NCBI RefSeq assembly: GCF_002866825.1
Contig: NZ_PKUS01000003.1
Location: forward strand, 62,001-126,000
Length of the DNA: 64,000 nt
Direction of reading: 5' to 3'
Source of the DNA: Pseudohalioglobus lutimaris
GTDB taxonomy: Bacteria > Pseudomonadota > Gammaproteobacteria > Pseudomonadales > Halieaceae
Part shown: positions 55,810 to 64,000 of the stretch, piece after piece
Layout of the letters: the number at the start of each line of letters is the position of its first letter
Numbering within the stretch: position 1 is the first letter of the stretch
Translations under genes and position numbers: made by a program
The notes under the pieces: model-generated
The model's database searches: none
What the model saw: only the letters and a program-made list of their open reading frames with translations
Told to the model about the DNA's origin: nothing

Positions 55810-55911
55810 TGTGGCGAAATGAGAATGGGTGATGCACGGCGCTTCAAGGCTGGCGGATGTACACACAACCCCAGGAGAGGCTGACTGGTTTTACCCCGAC
55901 CCGGCGGATAA

Positions 55912-56754
55912 TCAGTTAAGAGTAGTTTGACTCAATTGCTCTAGTTTCCGGCGCTTCCTTGGATTGTAAGTGATCTCGATATATTCGAACACATCGGCCC
56001 TGGCCTCAGATCTGGTGGCATATCGACGTCGATTAACCCGCTCCCTCTTCAACAGTCCAAAGAAGCTCTCAGCGGCGGCGTTGTCGTAGCAGCTGCCAAC
56101 AGCACTCATGCTGCAAGTGATGTTGTGGCCCGCCAGGAACTGCTGGTACTCGTGGCTGGTAAATTGAGACCCGCGATCTGAATGTAATACCACATGGGAT
56201 TTCGACTTCTGCTGCCACAAGGCCATTAGTACGGCCTGAATAACCAACTGGCGATCCATCCGGTGGCTCATGGACCAGCCCACAACTTGGCCACAGAATA
56301 AATCAACGACAATTGTTAGGTAGAGCCAGCCTTCACCGGTACGGATGTAGGTGATGTCCGTGACCCACTTGGCGCCAGGTTCTTCCGCAGTAAAATCCCG
56401 TTCCAGGTGATTCTTGATGCTCTCTGGCCGCTGTGTAGATTTACGCCTACGCCACTTCCGAGTCGAAGGGATGCCTTGAATCTCATTCTCCTTCATAAGC
56501 CGGGCTACGCGGTTCAGGCTGCAAGTCTCGCCGTCATACCGCAGGTCCTCCCAGATTCGAGGGCTGCCGTGGACGCCATCGCTATCGTCATGGAGGGCGA
56601 CAACCTTCTTTAACAGACGTTGGTTGTCCAGGGCACGCTTGCTGGGTGGCCGGTGCCGCCAATCGTAGTAGCCGCTGGTAGATACTTTGAGCAGACGACA
56701 CATCATGCTGACTGGATAAGTTTCGCGGCAACGCTCGATCATCTGGAATCTCAC
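55912..56754 (-). CDS. IS3-family transposase OrfB (catalytic)
   Basis: A 280-residue catalytic subunit. An HTH_21 part ([17 protein letters not shown]) precedes the rve core with Asp in [13 protein letters not shown], Asp in [13 protein letters not shown], and Glu in [18 protein letters not shown], a full DDE triad. GTG 56754 overlaps the orfA stop by 4 bp. It could be made alone or as an OrfAB fusion by -1 frameshifting, the usual mechanism of this family. Confidence 0.93.
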   Translation of the reverse strand: MRFQMIERCRETYPVSMMCRLLKVSTSGYYDWRHRPPSKRALDNQRLLKKVVALHDDSDGVHGSPRIWEDLRYDGETCSLNRVARLMKENEIQGIPSTRKWRRRKSTQRPESIKNHLERDFTAEEPGAKWVTDITYIRTGEGWLYLTIVVDLFCGQVVGWSMSHRMDRQLVIQAVLMALWQQKSKSHVVLHSDRGSQFTSHEYQQFLAGHNITCSMSAVGSCYDNAAAESFFGLLKRERVNRRRYATRSEARADVFEYIEITYNPRKRRKLEQLSQTTLN

Positions 56755-57038
56755 TTGGATTCCTTTGCGAAGAACGTTGCCGCTTCGCGCAAAAAATCGC
56801 GCTCCTTCTTCACTTGCCGAAGTTCACGCTGGAGCCTGGCTACTTCCTCATCCCTGGGGTTTCCGTGGCCGGGAAAGGCCGACTTTCCTGGCTCCGATGC
56901 CTGTTTTACCCAGCGGCGGAGCATGTTGTCATTGATACCGAGATTTCGTGCGATCTCTGATACTGGTGTGTCGGATTGCTGCACAAGGCGCACAGCTTCT
57001 TGTTTGTACTCAGGTGAGTACCGTCTTCTGTGTGACAT
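56751..57038 (-). CDS. IS3-family transposase OrfA (DNA binding)
   Basis: A 95-residue HTH_Tnp_1 protein: [38 protein letters not shown] is the HTH, and [22 protein letters not shown] is the leucine-zipper-like multimerisation helix. It binds the IS ends. It is the first gene of the element and overlaps orfB by 4 bp. Confidence 0.93.
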   Translation of the reverse strand: MSHRRRYSPEYKQEAVRLVQQSDTPVSEIARNLGINDNMLRRWVKQASEPGKSAFPGHGNPRDEEVARLQRELRQVKKERDFLREAATFFAKESK

Positions 57039-57102
57039 GGGATACCTCTCTTAAGTGGTGATTATCCACTCTTTTCTGGGTATCCGTCATGCCGGGGTAA
57101 AA

Positions 57103-58149
57103 TCACAGCACGCCATGGGGAAGCACCACGGCCATGCGGCCGGTCTTGCGGGCCATGGACTTGATCATGTGCTGGACCCAGGCGAAGTCGCCGGACTTGG
57201 CTGGCGGCAGTCCGGCAAAGTTGCGGCCGTAGGGGTCGTTGATCCAGACGTCATCTCCCCACTTTTCCAGGGAGAACGGAGGATTGGCGATGACGCAGTC
57301 AAAGGTGGCGAGGCTGTCGCCTGAATAAAAGGCGGGCAAGCGCAGGGTGTCGCCACGTTCGATATGGAAATCTTCCGCGCCGTGGAGAAAGAGGTTCATC
57401 CGGGCGATGGAGGATGTGGTCAGGTTTTTTTCCTGGCCGTAGAGCTTGCCCAGCATGAGGTTCTCGTCGCCGCCATGCTCTTTGACATGATGCAGCGCTT
57501 CGAGAAGCATGCCGCCGGTCCCGCAGGCCGGGTCATAGATGGTTTCCCCGGCCTTGGGCGCAAGGATGCGAACCATCAGCGCGACCACGGAGCGAGGGGT
57601 ATAGAATTCACCGGCCTTCTTGTTGGTCAGGTCGGCAAATTTCTTGATCAGGTATTCATAGGCCTGGCCGAGAATGTCCGCCTTGCAGTGCTCGTTGCCC
57701 AGGTTGAGCGACGAGAAGTGTTCGATCAGGTCCTTGAGCAGCGCGTCCGAAAGGCGGTCTTTATTGGTCCACTGGGCGTCGCCGAAGATGCCGTGCAGGG
57801 TGTCCGGGTTGGCCTGCTCGATACAGCGCATCGCCTTCTGGAGCGCATGGCCGATATTGGCGCTCTTGGCCCGGACATCTTTCCAGTGGCAGCCCTCCGG
57901 AACCTGGAACCGATGGTTCTCGGGAAACTGGGCAAATTCCACGTCGCCGTCTGACTCTTCCAGTGCCACGGCATACTCCTCGTCATAAACGTCGGAGAGC
58001 CGCTTGAAGAACAGCAGCGGGAATATGTAGGTCTTGAAGTCGGCCGCGTCGACAGGACCACGCAGGATATTGGCCGCCTCCCAGAGGTAGGAAGTAACGG
58101 CAGCAATTCCAAGAACCTCGGGTTGAACATTCGCATTTCTAGATGCCAC
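57103..58149 (-). pseudogene. hsdM: Type I restriction-modification methyltransferase HsdM, truncated by IS
   Basis: About 348 residues of an HsdM (normally around 500). N-terminal HsdM_N helices (LWEAANILRGPVDAADFKTY, LLFFKRLSDVYDEEY) are followed by the N6-adenine methyltransferase core: FYTPRSVVALM, DPACGTGGML (SAM site) and IANPPFS (catalytic NPPF). Translation ends at GRMAVVLPHGVL, where the IS end at 57105 supplies a TGA. The C-terminal part and hsdS/hsdR are not present beyond the IS, so the system is dead here. GTG 58149 has GCGGAG 8 bp upstream. Confidence 0.88.
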
Positions 58150-58163
58150 TCGTTTCACTCCGC

Positions 58164-59039
58164 TTATTCTGTTTGTTCGTAGCCCGGAGCTAGAACCAGA
58201 TTCTTTACGCCGTATAGAGCCTGTGGATTAGAAAGCCAGAGGTGATACTCTCCCCCTTCAAGCTTGTGATCTTTAGTGCAGTCCACATTCCACCGTCTCA
58301 GAACGTAGCCGGCTACGGCGGCACGAATTTTTACTGTTAGCCCGCCATCCCGCATCGCGTAATCCATCTCAATGGTTTCAGGATGGGGAAGGTTGGGATG
58401 CGGCACCAAATTCATCTCAACAATTCTGTTCCACTGTATGTCCGCATCACTCATTTCATGGTCTTTGGGCTCGTCCTCGACGATGACAGGGTCTGTGATT
58501 CGCGTAACCACAAAATCAATGAAGTCCTGGCGATTGCGATCGAAGGCTCGCACATGCCAGCGCAGACCGTTGTCCACCAATACAAAAGGAGCGATTTCGC
58601 GCTCACTTAAACCCGACTGGATGGAGCGGTACTGAATCTTCACCACCCTTTTGTGGTAAATCGCCCTTGTGAGCACGGCTAGCACAGGCAAAAACGGCCG
58701 ATTTAGTTCGGCGGGTGTCTCGCACCGAACCATCGGCTTGTGGCTGCCAATGAAGTCTTCACCGAACCCCTGGGAAAGCGCCGCCAGTACTTGTGATGGC
58801 GAATACTCAAACAACGGCTCAAAGGCGGCTGACTTAACGTAGGATTTCAGCCTGGTGTCGTAGTCCAGATTAGCCGGCGCCAGCTCTCTATAGAGCGTGA
58901 TGTCACGCGTGGCTGCGGCCTCGCCGATCCCGAATCGGGTAACCAGATCGCTACGGCCAATTTCACCTAAAAAGTAAGTGCGGAAGTCGATATGCGACAG
59001 ACGCTCTTTTTGTGCCTGGCTAATGTCTGACAGCTCCAC
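58164..59039 (-). CDS. WYL-domain transcriptional regulator
   Basis: A 291-residue protein with an N-terminal winged helix (FLGEIGRSDLVTRFGIGEAAATRDITLYREL) and a WYL domain (RAIYHKRVVKIQYRSIQSG, then LVDNGLRWHVRAFDRNRQDFIDFVVTRI), plus a C-terminal extension. This is the layout of BrxR/CapW-like repressors, which commonly precede defence systems. It lies about 15 bp upstream of hsdM on the same strand, so it probably controlled the restriction-modification operon. Confidence 0.88.
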   Translation of the reverse strand: MELSDISQAQKERLSHIDFRTYFLGEIGRSDLVTRFGIGEAAATRDITLYRELAPANLDYDTRLKSYVKSAAFEPLFEYSPSQVLAALSQGFGEDFIGSHKPMVRCETPAELNRPFLPVLAVLTRAIYHKRVVKIQYRSIQSGLSEREIAPFVLVDNGLRWHVRAFDRNRQDFIDFVVTRITDPVIVEDEPKDHEMSDADIQWNRIVEMNLVPHPNLPHPETIEMDYAMRDGGLTVKIRAAVAGYVLRRWNVDCTKDHKLEGGEYHLWLSNPQALYGVKNLVLAPGYEQTE

Positions 59040-59132
59040 CTCAACCCATCCCCCTAATTAAGGTAGGGAGCATTTTGCACTAATTTGACGTTATATGATA
59101 ATACTTTGTATTCTGGTGATTATTTGTATCTG

Positions 59133-59160
59133 TTGACATAATCATTTTGATCTGTATATT
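59133..59160 (+). promoter_or_regulatory. Candidate promoter for the small-ORF set
   Basis: TTGACA (59133-59138), 16-bp spacer, TATATT (59155-59160), about 55 bp before the first small ORF and divergent from the WYL gene. Confidence 0.55.
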
Positions 59161-59215
59161 CTGCGATCATGGTCGGAGACTGGCTTCGACCGGCTTATTC
59201 CAGGAGTAGCTAATC

Positions 59216-59389
59216 ATGGCAACTAACCCTCCCAAGGGAGACGGTCACCGCAATGGCGCGGTTCGCGGCCGTTCACAAACCAAGACCCCGTCTGGCCACT
59301 ACGTCAAGCGGGATACCGCAACCGGTCGCTTTATGGACGTGAAAACCTCCAGCAAGGGCCCGTTCAAAGGTGTGAGAAAGGAAAAGTAG
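59216..59389 (+). CDS. Conserved small basic protein of unknown function
   Basis: A 57-residue ORF starting at ATG 59216 with AGGAG 9 bp upstream. It is rich in Lys, Arg and Gly: NPPKGDGHRNGAVRGRSQTK, then SGHYVKRDTATGRFMDVKT. The GDGHRxGAVxxRSQ-type pattern recurs in small hypothetical proteins I have seen in accessory regions, but no function is known to me. It lies first in a row of three small genes between the WYL gene and the conjugation genes. Confidence 0.75.
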   Translation: MATNPPKGDGHRNGAVRGRSQTKTPSGHYVKRDTATGRFMDVKTSSKGPFKGVRKEK

Positions 59390-59400
59390 AGGGATGATCG

Positions 59401-59649
59401 ATGATTGATATTTCATTCGAGATCAACGGTCGAAAGGTATCGCCCAGAAATATGGGCAATGCTCTGGAGTCCGCCGTTTTGAAGTCGGTGCAGGAGTCGA
59501 TCACAAAGTCCGTTGGCTCAGCACGATGCCCTGAACATGGACAAAGACCCAAGGTCAAAGTGAAGGGCCGGAATCTCGACTCGTTAAGCTTCGAAGTCTC
59601 TGGGTGCTGTGACCAGCTCATCGAGACGGTGAAAAAGAAGCTCAAATAG
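59401..59649 (+). CDS. Small hypothetical protein with conserved Cys/His segment
   Basis: An 82-residue protein, start ATG 59401 with GAGGG about 8 bp upstream and 11 bp after the preceding ORF. It has a C-terminal half CPEHGQRPKVKVKGR and SFEVSGCCDQLIETVKKKL; the CPEHG and GCC residues could bind a metal. Coding-like composition and gene spacing support it. Function unknown. Confidence 0.7.
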   Translation: MIDISFEINGRKVSPRNMGNALESAVLKSVQESITKSVGSARCPEHGQRPKVKVKGRNLDSLSFEVSGCCDQLIETVKKKLK

Positions 59650-59674
59650 CGTAACCCGCAGTTGGAGTCTGCCA

Positions 59675-59884
59675 ATGAAAAGCTCCACCCGCATTTTCGC
59701 CGCTCTCAAGGGCTGCATCGCCTTGCTGCTGACCGCGGTCGGTGTTCTATTCAGTACTGATGACGACGAAAGTGATGATCGCCCCCTTGGCGAGGGCTCA
59801 GACCGATTCGGTGAGCACAATTTCCGTACAGGCCGTATGGATTCCGGAACCGACCCAGACGGTTGGTATGAGGAGGATTTGTAG
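59675..59884 (+). CDS. Small membrane-anchored acidic protein
   Basis: A 69-residue ORF with one N-terminal hydrophobic helix (AALKGCIALLLTAVGVLF) followed by an acidic tail STDDDESDDRP and ending DGWYEEDL. GGAGT lies upstream of ATG 59675. It follows the preceding ORF by 25 bp and converges on the TraG gene. No family recognised; a single-pass inner-membrane protein is the likely topology. Confidence 0.55.
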   Translation: MKSSTRIFAALKGCIALLLTAVGVLFSTDDDESDDRPLGEGSDRFGEHNFRTGRMDSGTDPDGWYEEDL

Positions 59885-59891
59885 CGACTCC

Positions 59892-61457
59892 TTATTTCTT
59901 CATCCCTTTTGAGATTGCCATTTTGCCGAGGCTGCCACCCTGTCGTCCCGCATCGTCAGCTGGCCTCGCAAGTGGCGACGTGGCTGCTGTTATGGATCGC
60001 CCTACATTCACCCCCGCCCACGCCATCATCCCACTCCATAACAACGGTAATCCCAGATAGAGACTGGTGGTAATCATATTCAGCAACATGCGCTTGGCAT
60101 CGTGTTCCCCCGGGTTGGCGAAGAGCTGAAGGAAGACATTAACGTCGGGATACATGGACAAAATCAGGTTCTGATCCACCCACATCGCCAGGTACCAGAG
60201 TACCGTCCAGAATTTGATTGTGAAAATCGCCATGCCAGCGACCACCATCATGGCAATTGAGTAGCGGGACAGCACGACCACCAGTGGCAGCAGTGCATAG
60301 ATACCCAGCAGCATGATGGCCTGGACCATGGGCAGTGACTGCAGAACGGCGGTCATGGTGACGGAAAATAAAGCGGATGCCGTGATCACACCACCGGCGG
60401 CGAGGCCCCCTTTGACGATATTGCCGGCGGTATTGAACAAGCCTGAACCGGAGGCATTGTTAGCGATCAACTCGTTGCTCGACCAGGAAGGCGGTGCGTT
60501 GGTAAGCACGGTTTTGGCGACGGCATCGTTTTGCTGCTCACCGGCCAGTGCTGGCGCGATGGCGACCACCAGACCTGAGAAGCCAGCAGAAGTCGCATCT
60601 GCTTCATTGATCAGCTTCTCTCTTAGGCCGATCGCTGCATCTTCCCACCACTGTTTGCAGAAGGGCTTGCCCCAGGCCGGCGGCGCTGTCGGATCGTACT
60701 CCGTATCCCTGGCCGCATTGTAGACCCAGCCGGTGATTTGGTTGGCTGGGCGCAAGGAGTCGTAATAGCCCGCGGTATCCCGGTAGACGTGTGAGCCCAT
60801 CCAGTCCGGGTCATCGGGGCCATAGGTGGCGAGGATGCCACTGATCGCCGGGGTATCCGGCCGCTCTGCCTGATACTTGGAGCGAGCCGGTATGTAACAC
60901 TGACTGAAGAAATCGCTGACCTCCTGCCGCAGGCCAGGATCCGCAATGGTGGCCAGATGGGCCTGCTGCTCGAAGGTGCGCATATCCGCCACCGTTGGCA
61001 AGCCTTCTACGATCGCGTGGTTCAAACCCGAACTCAGCGCGATGACACCGTACCACCATACCGGGACGTTGACCGTTGCGGCGGAGCCGGTAAACCCGGT
61101 CGTGCCGTAGGTACTCTGTGGCGCAGCCACGGTTGCGGCGGCCGGGGCCGGATCCAACAGGGTCGGTGGTGGTGAATACGACAGGGTTGCGGCGTTGAGG
61201 GGAGTGAGCGCAGCGGGTTGCCCTGCAAGCACGACCACCAACAGTGCGATGAACAGCTCGATCTCCATACGCCGCAGTGAAAGACCGCTGGCATGACCCA
61301 CTTCCCCACCTTGGGCGGGTTCGCGCCAGTTATCGATCAGGATGCCCAAAAACGGGAGATAGACGATCCCGGTACTGACCAGCACATCCCACAGAATGCC
61401 GTAGAAGGCCCAGCCGAAGAGCGAGGTAAAAAGCTCCAGGTAGCTGTCGACACTCAT
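59892..61457 (-). CDS. traG: TraG N-terminal family conjugation protein (ICE T4SS)
   Basis: A 521-residue protein of the TraG_N type from integrative conjugative elements. It is strongly hydrophobic at both ends: helices near residues 10-40 and 70-85 (MEIELFIALLVVVLAG), then a long periplasmic part with paired Cys (SQCYIPARSKY, KPFCKQWW), and a C-terminal helix cluster (VQAIMLLGIYALLPLVVVLS). It acts in mating-pair stabilisation/assembly. It shares one base with the upstream gene stop (TGATG). Last gene of the transfer operon seen here. Confidence 0.87.
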   Translation of the reverse strand: MSVDSYLELFTSLFGWAFYGILWDVLVSTGIVYLPFLGILIDNWREPAQGGEVGHASGLSLRRMEIELFIALLVVVLAGQPAALTPLNAATLSYSPPPTLLDPAPAAATVAAPQSTYGTTGFTGSAATVNVPVWWYGVIALSSGLNHAIVEGLPTVADMRTFEQQAHLATIADPGLRQEVSDFFSQCYIPARSKYQAERPDTPAISGILATYGPDDPDWMGSHVYRDTAGYYDSLRPANQITGWVYNAARDTEYDPTAPPAWGKPFCKQWWEDAAIGLREKLINEADATSAGFSGLVVAIAPALAGEQQNDAVAKTVLTNAPPSWSSNELIANNASGSGLFNTAGNIVKGGLAAGGVITASALFSVTMTAVLQSLPMVQAIMLLGIYALLPLVVVLSRYSIAMMVVAGMAIFTIKFWTVLWYLAMWVDQNLILSMYPDVNVFLQLFANPGEHDAKRMLLNMITTSLYLGLPLLWSGMMAWAGVNVGRSITAATSPLARPADDAGRQGGSLGKMAISKGMKK

Positions 61458-61831
61458 CAGACGATCGGCCCTGCGGTGATACCGAGAAACTTCACAACCA
61501 AGCCCTGACCCAACACCAGTTCGAGAATGACCAGCCAGGTGACGGCGCGCCAGCGATACCGGTGAAGCTGATCTGCCAGTGCGGATTGGATTTTTCCGGT
61601 TTTCGCGAGGTGTTCAATGCCGACATTCCAACCGAACGCCACCACCGCGATCACTGTCCACCGGCATAGCATGAGTGTTAGACGCCAGGAGTCGATACCC
61701 TGCTGTATGGACGGTACAGAGTTGGTCTGCAACCGATGCATCAGCCAATAGCCCACCAGTGCCGTCAGCAGAACAGCCACCAACGTAGCGAACAGGAAGC
61801 CCTTGCGTTTTGCCCCACTGTTATTGAACAC
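61457..61831 (-). CDS. ICE membrane protein (small T4SS accessory)
   Basis: A 124-residue protein starting at GTG 61831 (with GAGGTGG upstream), overlapping the end of the upstream PFL_4711-type gene. Three likely transmembrane helices are visible: GFLFATLVAVLLTALVGYWL, then LTLMLCRWTVIAVVAFGW, and AVTWLVILELVLGQGLVV. This position between PFL_4711- and TraG-type genes is occupied by a small hypothetical membrane protein in related elements. A longer frame upstream is antisense to coding of its neighbour. Confidence 0.75.
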   Translation of the reverse strand: MFNNSGAKRKGFLFATLVAVLLTALVGYWLMHRLQTNSVPSIQQGIDSWRLTLMLCRWTVIAVVAFGWNVGIEHLAKTGKIQSALADQLHRYRWRAVTWLVILELVLGQGLVVKFLGITAGPIV

Positions 61832-63161
61832 GGCCACCTCGCAACGGGTTCGGATCGAGGGTCGGCACTTCGGGCACGGTGAGCGAGCTTTGCCTTCTGG
61901 CCGCCGCGCGTTCGAGTAAGGTGGCAACGGTGTCGGAGACCACCTCTTTGCGCACACGGGTCTCAAACAGCAGGTTCTCGATCTCTTTGTCGAGCTCGGC
62001 AATAGACGTGTCTGCATGCTCGCGTGCGACTTCCGTGGCGTAGACCTCAGGAACCTGTCGGCCCGACAATAACAATCGCCGTGCGAACAGCGCCTTCTCG
62101 ACGGTGCGCGCGGTGCTGATTTCAGAGACCAATCGACCCATGATCAGGCTCTGCTCCGAGGGCGGCATCTCACGGATCGCTTCGATCACCTGACGGGTGA
62201 TGGCCACGCCGGGCGCGGTGATCTGATCGAGGTTAGCCAGCGTCGGCGGTGTCGCGCCACTGACCAGATTCTGAATTTCTGTGGTGACGGTGGCGGACTC
62301 CTGGTAGAGCTTGGGTAACAACCCGGTGCCGGGAATGCTGTCTTTGCGGCAGGTGTCGCAGGTGGTGACGATGTTCTCGCCCACCACATCGACTGTCCAA
62401 TCGCGGGCCTCCGCCGGAGAGCCCCAGATTTCAGACAGGCGCGTGGCCGATGCGGCGGGCACTGGCGTGGTATCGGTGACGGCCCGATTCATATTGATGT
62501 TGTAACCGGCCTCGACGATGTCGCCGGTAAACTCCAGCACCGGCTGGCCGGTGCCACCCGCCTGCCCACCGATCCAGGGCACACCGTTATCGCCATTGGA
62601 AGTTTCCACCGTATCTTTGGCGGTGACGGCATCATTGCCGCCAATCCCCATCTGCACCTTCCAGTCGTTGCCTTTGGATAGCGTGATCAGATCGGCATAG
62701 GGGTTCTTGCCCTGGGCGATCTCGGCCTCCATCTGCTCGCAGGACTTGGTCGCCAGCTGCATGGTTTCTTCGGCCTTAATCAGGGCATTCTGGAAAAGAT
62801 CGTACAGGCCAGGGTTGGCGCGCTGCAGGATCAATGCCGGTAACGCCGCAATGGCACTGGTGGCCGCTGCGGTCATCGCATTCATCATATTATCGACACC
62901 GGCACCAATATCATTCAGGGTGTTGGTTACCGCGGCCACCGGATCGAACTTGCCGCAGCTATACCCAAGTCCCAGTTGAGCAGAGCCGCCCAGGGTGACG
63001 GAGACGACTGACGGATTAGCGGGTACAGAGACCGGCTCTGCTCCGCCGATTTCGTAGTACCACAAGCTGTCTTCGGTGGGCCCCTGGGCTGCGTTAACGA
63101 CGTGACACACACTCAGGGCGCCAATCAACAACACGGTGCGAACAGACACTTTCATGCTCAT
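61821..63161 (-). CDS. Integrating conjugative element protein, PFL_4711 family
   Basis: A 446-residue exported T4SS protein of PFGI-type elements (TraH-like role). Signal peptide RTVLLIGALSVCHVVNAAQ; then DSLWYYEIGGAEPVSVP, GLGYSCGKFDPV and ICE-typical DVVGENIVTTC with CDTCRKDS. A C-terminal coiled-coil (AELDKEIENLLFETRVRKEVV) is predicted. ATG 63161 overlaps the preceding stop (ATGA). It is thought to help assemble the conjugative pilus. Confidence 0.87.
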   Translation of the reverse strand: MSMKVSVRTVLLIGALSVCHVVNAAQGPTEDSLWYYEIGGAEPVSVPANPSVVSVTLGGSAQLGLGYSCGKFDPVAAVTNTLNDIGAGVDNMMNAMTAAATSAIAALPALILQRANPGLYDLFQNALIKAEETMQLATKSCEQMEAEIAQGKNPYADLITLSKGNDWKVQMGIGGNDAVTAKDTVETSNGDNGVPWIGGQAGGTGQPVLEFTGDIVEAGYNINMNRAVTDTTPVPAASATRLSEIWGSPAEARDWTVDVVGENIVTTCDTCRKDSIPGTGLLPKLYQESATVTTEIQNLVSGATPPTLANLDQITAPGVAITRQVIEAIREMPPSEQSLIMGRLVSEISTARTVEKALFARRLLLSGRQVPEVYATEVAREHADTSIAELDKEIENLLFETRVRKEVVSDTVATLLERAAARRQSSLTVPEVPTLDPNPLRGGRVQ

Positions 63162-64000
63162 GGTGGGTAATTGATCCAGTCGACGTTGAACAGAAAGATG
63201 CCGCGATCGCGGCAACAGCTGTAGGGGCGCCACAGATTCCAGGCATAGTCACCCTGGGCATCGACTCGACCACCGCCCCAGCCGGTGAAACTGGCCAGGT
63301 CATTGGTGCCAAATACCTTGCAGGTCGATTCCGCGCTGGGCATCAGCATCTGCCACTCGCCCGTGTCGGGATCGTCTTCAACCAGTGGCCCGGGTGGCCA
63401 CACGCGCTGCCGCGAACTGGAACCACCGGTTATCGGCACGTAGATATGGGGTTGCCCCCGGCGGGTCACGATGTCGCCGGCGCGCTGGGCATTGATGGCC
63501 GCCGCCTTGGGTTCCTCCGCCTGCGTCGTCCAGCCGGTGCGAGGGTACACACCGCCCCAGGTCTGCAGTGGCCAGGTGCCGATCTCCCGCAAACCGGGTA
63601 TCAGGCTCGCCGGGTAGAGCATCTCCGGGATTTCCATCCGCCAGGAGAGTGCGTCCAGTCCCGACAGGAAATACGGAAAGAAGGGAGTAGTTTGTGAGTT
63701 ACAGAGGTAGCCGGTGCTGGCGACGATGCTCGACAGGGAGCTGACCGGATGCCCGATGACATCCGTTTCCCGGAATACCAGGTTGCGATGATCCTTGTTG
63801 CCCTGCCCGCCTTCGGTTCTATTCCCGGCGCTGTCAATCGGCACCGCCAGCAAGCTGCCGAGGAGCCCATTGGCGACTGTTCGTTGTGCCACACCCAGCG
63901 TACTGCGAATCTCGACCCAGGGATTACCGCCGAGTTCGTTGTAGGCACTCACCACCGCATCGGGTTGGTAATGCCCTACTTTGATCGAGGTGCGCACGCT
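63158..64000 (-). CDS. Integrating conjugative element TraU-like protein (PFL_4710 family), 5' end outside window
   Basis: At least 280 residues of a TraU-type protein; the frame runs off the right edge and the first codons in view (RTSIKVGHYQPDAVVSAYNELGGNPW) match the interior of the family. Cys-containing SYLCNSQ-like and YSCCRDRGIFLFNVDW are typical. Function: disulfide-rich outer-membrane/pilus assembly in the conjugative T4SS. Its stop overlaps the next start. Confidence 0.87.
   Translation of the reverse strand, partial: SVRTSIKVGHYQPDAVVSAYNELGGNPWVEIRSTLGVAQRTVANGLLGSLLAVPIDSAGNRTEGGQGNKDHRNLVFRETDVIGHPVSSLSSIVASTGYLCNSQTTPFFPYFLSGLDALSWRMEIPEMLYPASLIPGLREIGTWPLQTWGGVYPRTGWTTQAEEPKAAAINAQRAGDIVTRRGQPHIYVPITGGSSSRQRVWPPGPLVEDDPDTGEWQMLMPSAESTCKVFGTNDLASFTGWGGGRVDAQGDYAWNLWRPYSCCRDRGIFLFNVDWINYPP

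Larger units (their letters stand above)
55886..57105 (-). mobile_element. IS3-family insertion sequence inserted in hsdM
   Basis: The left end starts TGGTTTTACCCC and the right end, read inward, TGATTTTACCCC; the match continues imperfectly through GGATA. Between them lie intact orfA and orfB on the minus strand. Length about 1,220 bp. No clear 3-bp target duplication. The right end supplies the stop codon of the truncated hsdM. Confidence 0.85.

Overview
The window reads as chromosomal DNA of a Gram-negative, probably marine or aquatic gammaproteobacterium. Evidence is two TonB-dependent receptors, outer-membrane phospholipase and OprB-type porin genes, a Pseudomonas-type branched-chain keto-acid dehydrogenase (bkd) operon, and a conjugative element of the PFGI/GI T4SS type. 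The genus is not resolvable by eye; a Halieaceae/Cellvibrionales-like host is only a guess.

Layout. 0-7.3 kb: an amine/amino-acid oxidation cluster (flavin amine oxidase, Rid protein, second FAD oxidase, TonB receptor, XdhC). 7.3-11.5 kb: an accessory island with an ISL3 transposase fragment, the 3' end of a tRNA-Ser gene with its terminator beside paired integrase-arm-like repeats (a probable attachment site), two HigBA toxin-antitoxin pairs, and a complete IS with 14-bp inverted ends. 11.6-15 kb: outer-membrane proteins (PldA, a frameshifted OMP, OprB porin). 15.4-28.3 kb: exported hydrolases, namely an MlrC-like M81 metallopeptidase, an amidohydrolase, an MlrB-like serine hydrolase, a class-A-beta-lactamase fold protein plus a deleted copy, and three D-aminoacylase-type enzymes, with a CadC-like TPR regulator. 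28.4-35.8 kb: Lrp regulator plus bkdA1-bkdA2-bkdB-lpdV, flanked by decayed BASS transporter and wax-ester-synthase fragments. 35.8-48.4 kb: a divergent TetR-controlled acyl-CoA/acid cluster (two CaiB-type enzymes, two enolase-superfamily proteins, indolepyruvate-type oxidoreductase, acyl-CoA dehydrogenase, GH105 protein). Its two promoters share one palindromic operator, and one of them sits 7 bp after 82 exact copies of a 9-bp repeat. 48.5-55.6 kb: a second beta-lactamase-fold protein, a YkvI-type transporter, TonB receptor, DadA-like oxidase, RidA and an XRE-cupin regulator. 55.9-64 kb: an IS3 element that truncates hsdM, a WYL regulator, three small ORFs, and T4SS genes of an integrative conjugative element running off the end.

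Working together (inference): TonB receptors import peptides or acylated amines; periplasmic D-aminoacylases, MlrB/MlrC-like peptidases and serine hydrolases release (D-)amino acids; FAD oxidases with Rid proteins convert them to 2-keto acids; Bkd and the indolepyruvate-type oxidoreductase turn these into acyl-CoAs for the racemase, CoA-transferase and dehydrogenase. Much of the surrounding DNA is decaying: at least nine broken genes are visible.
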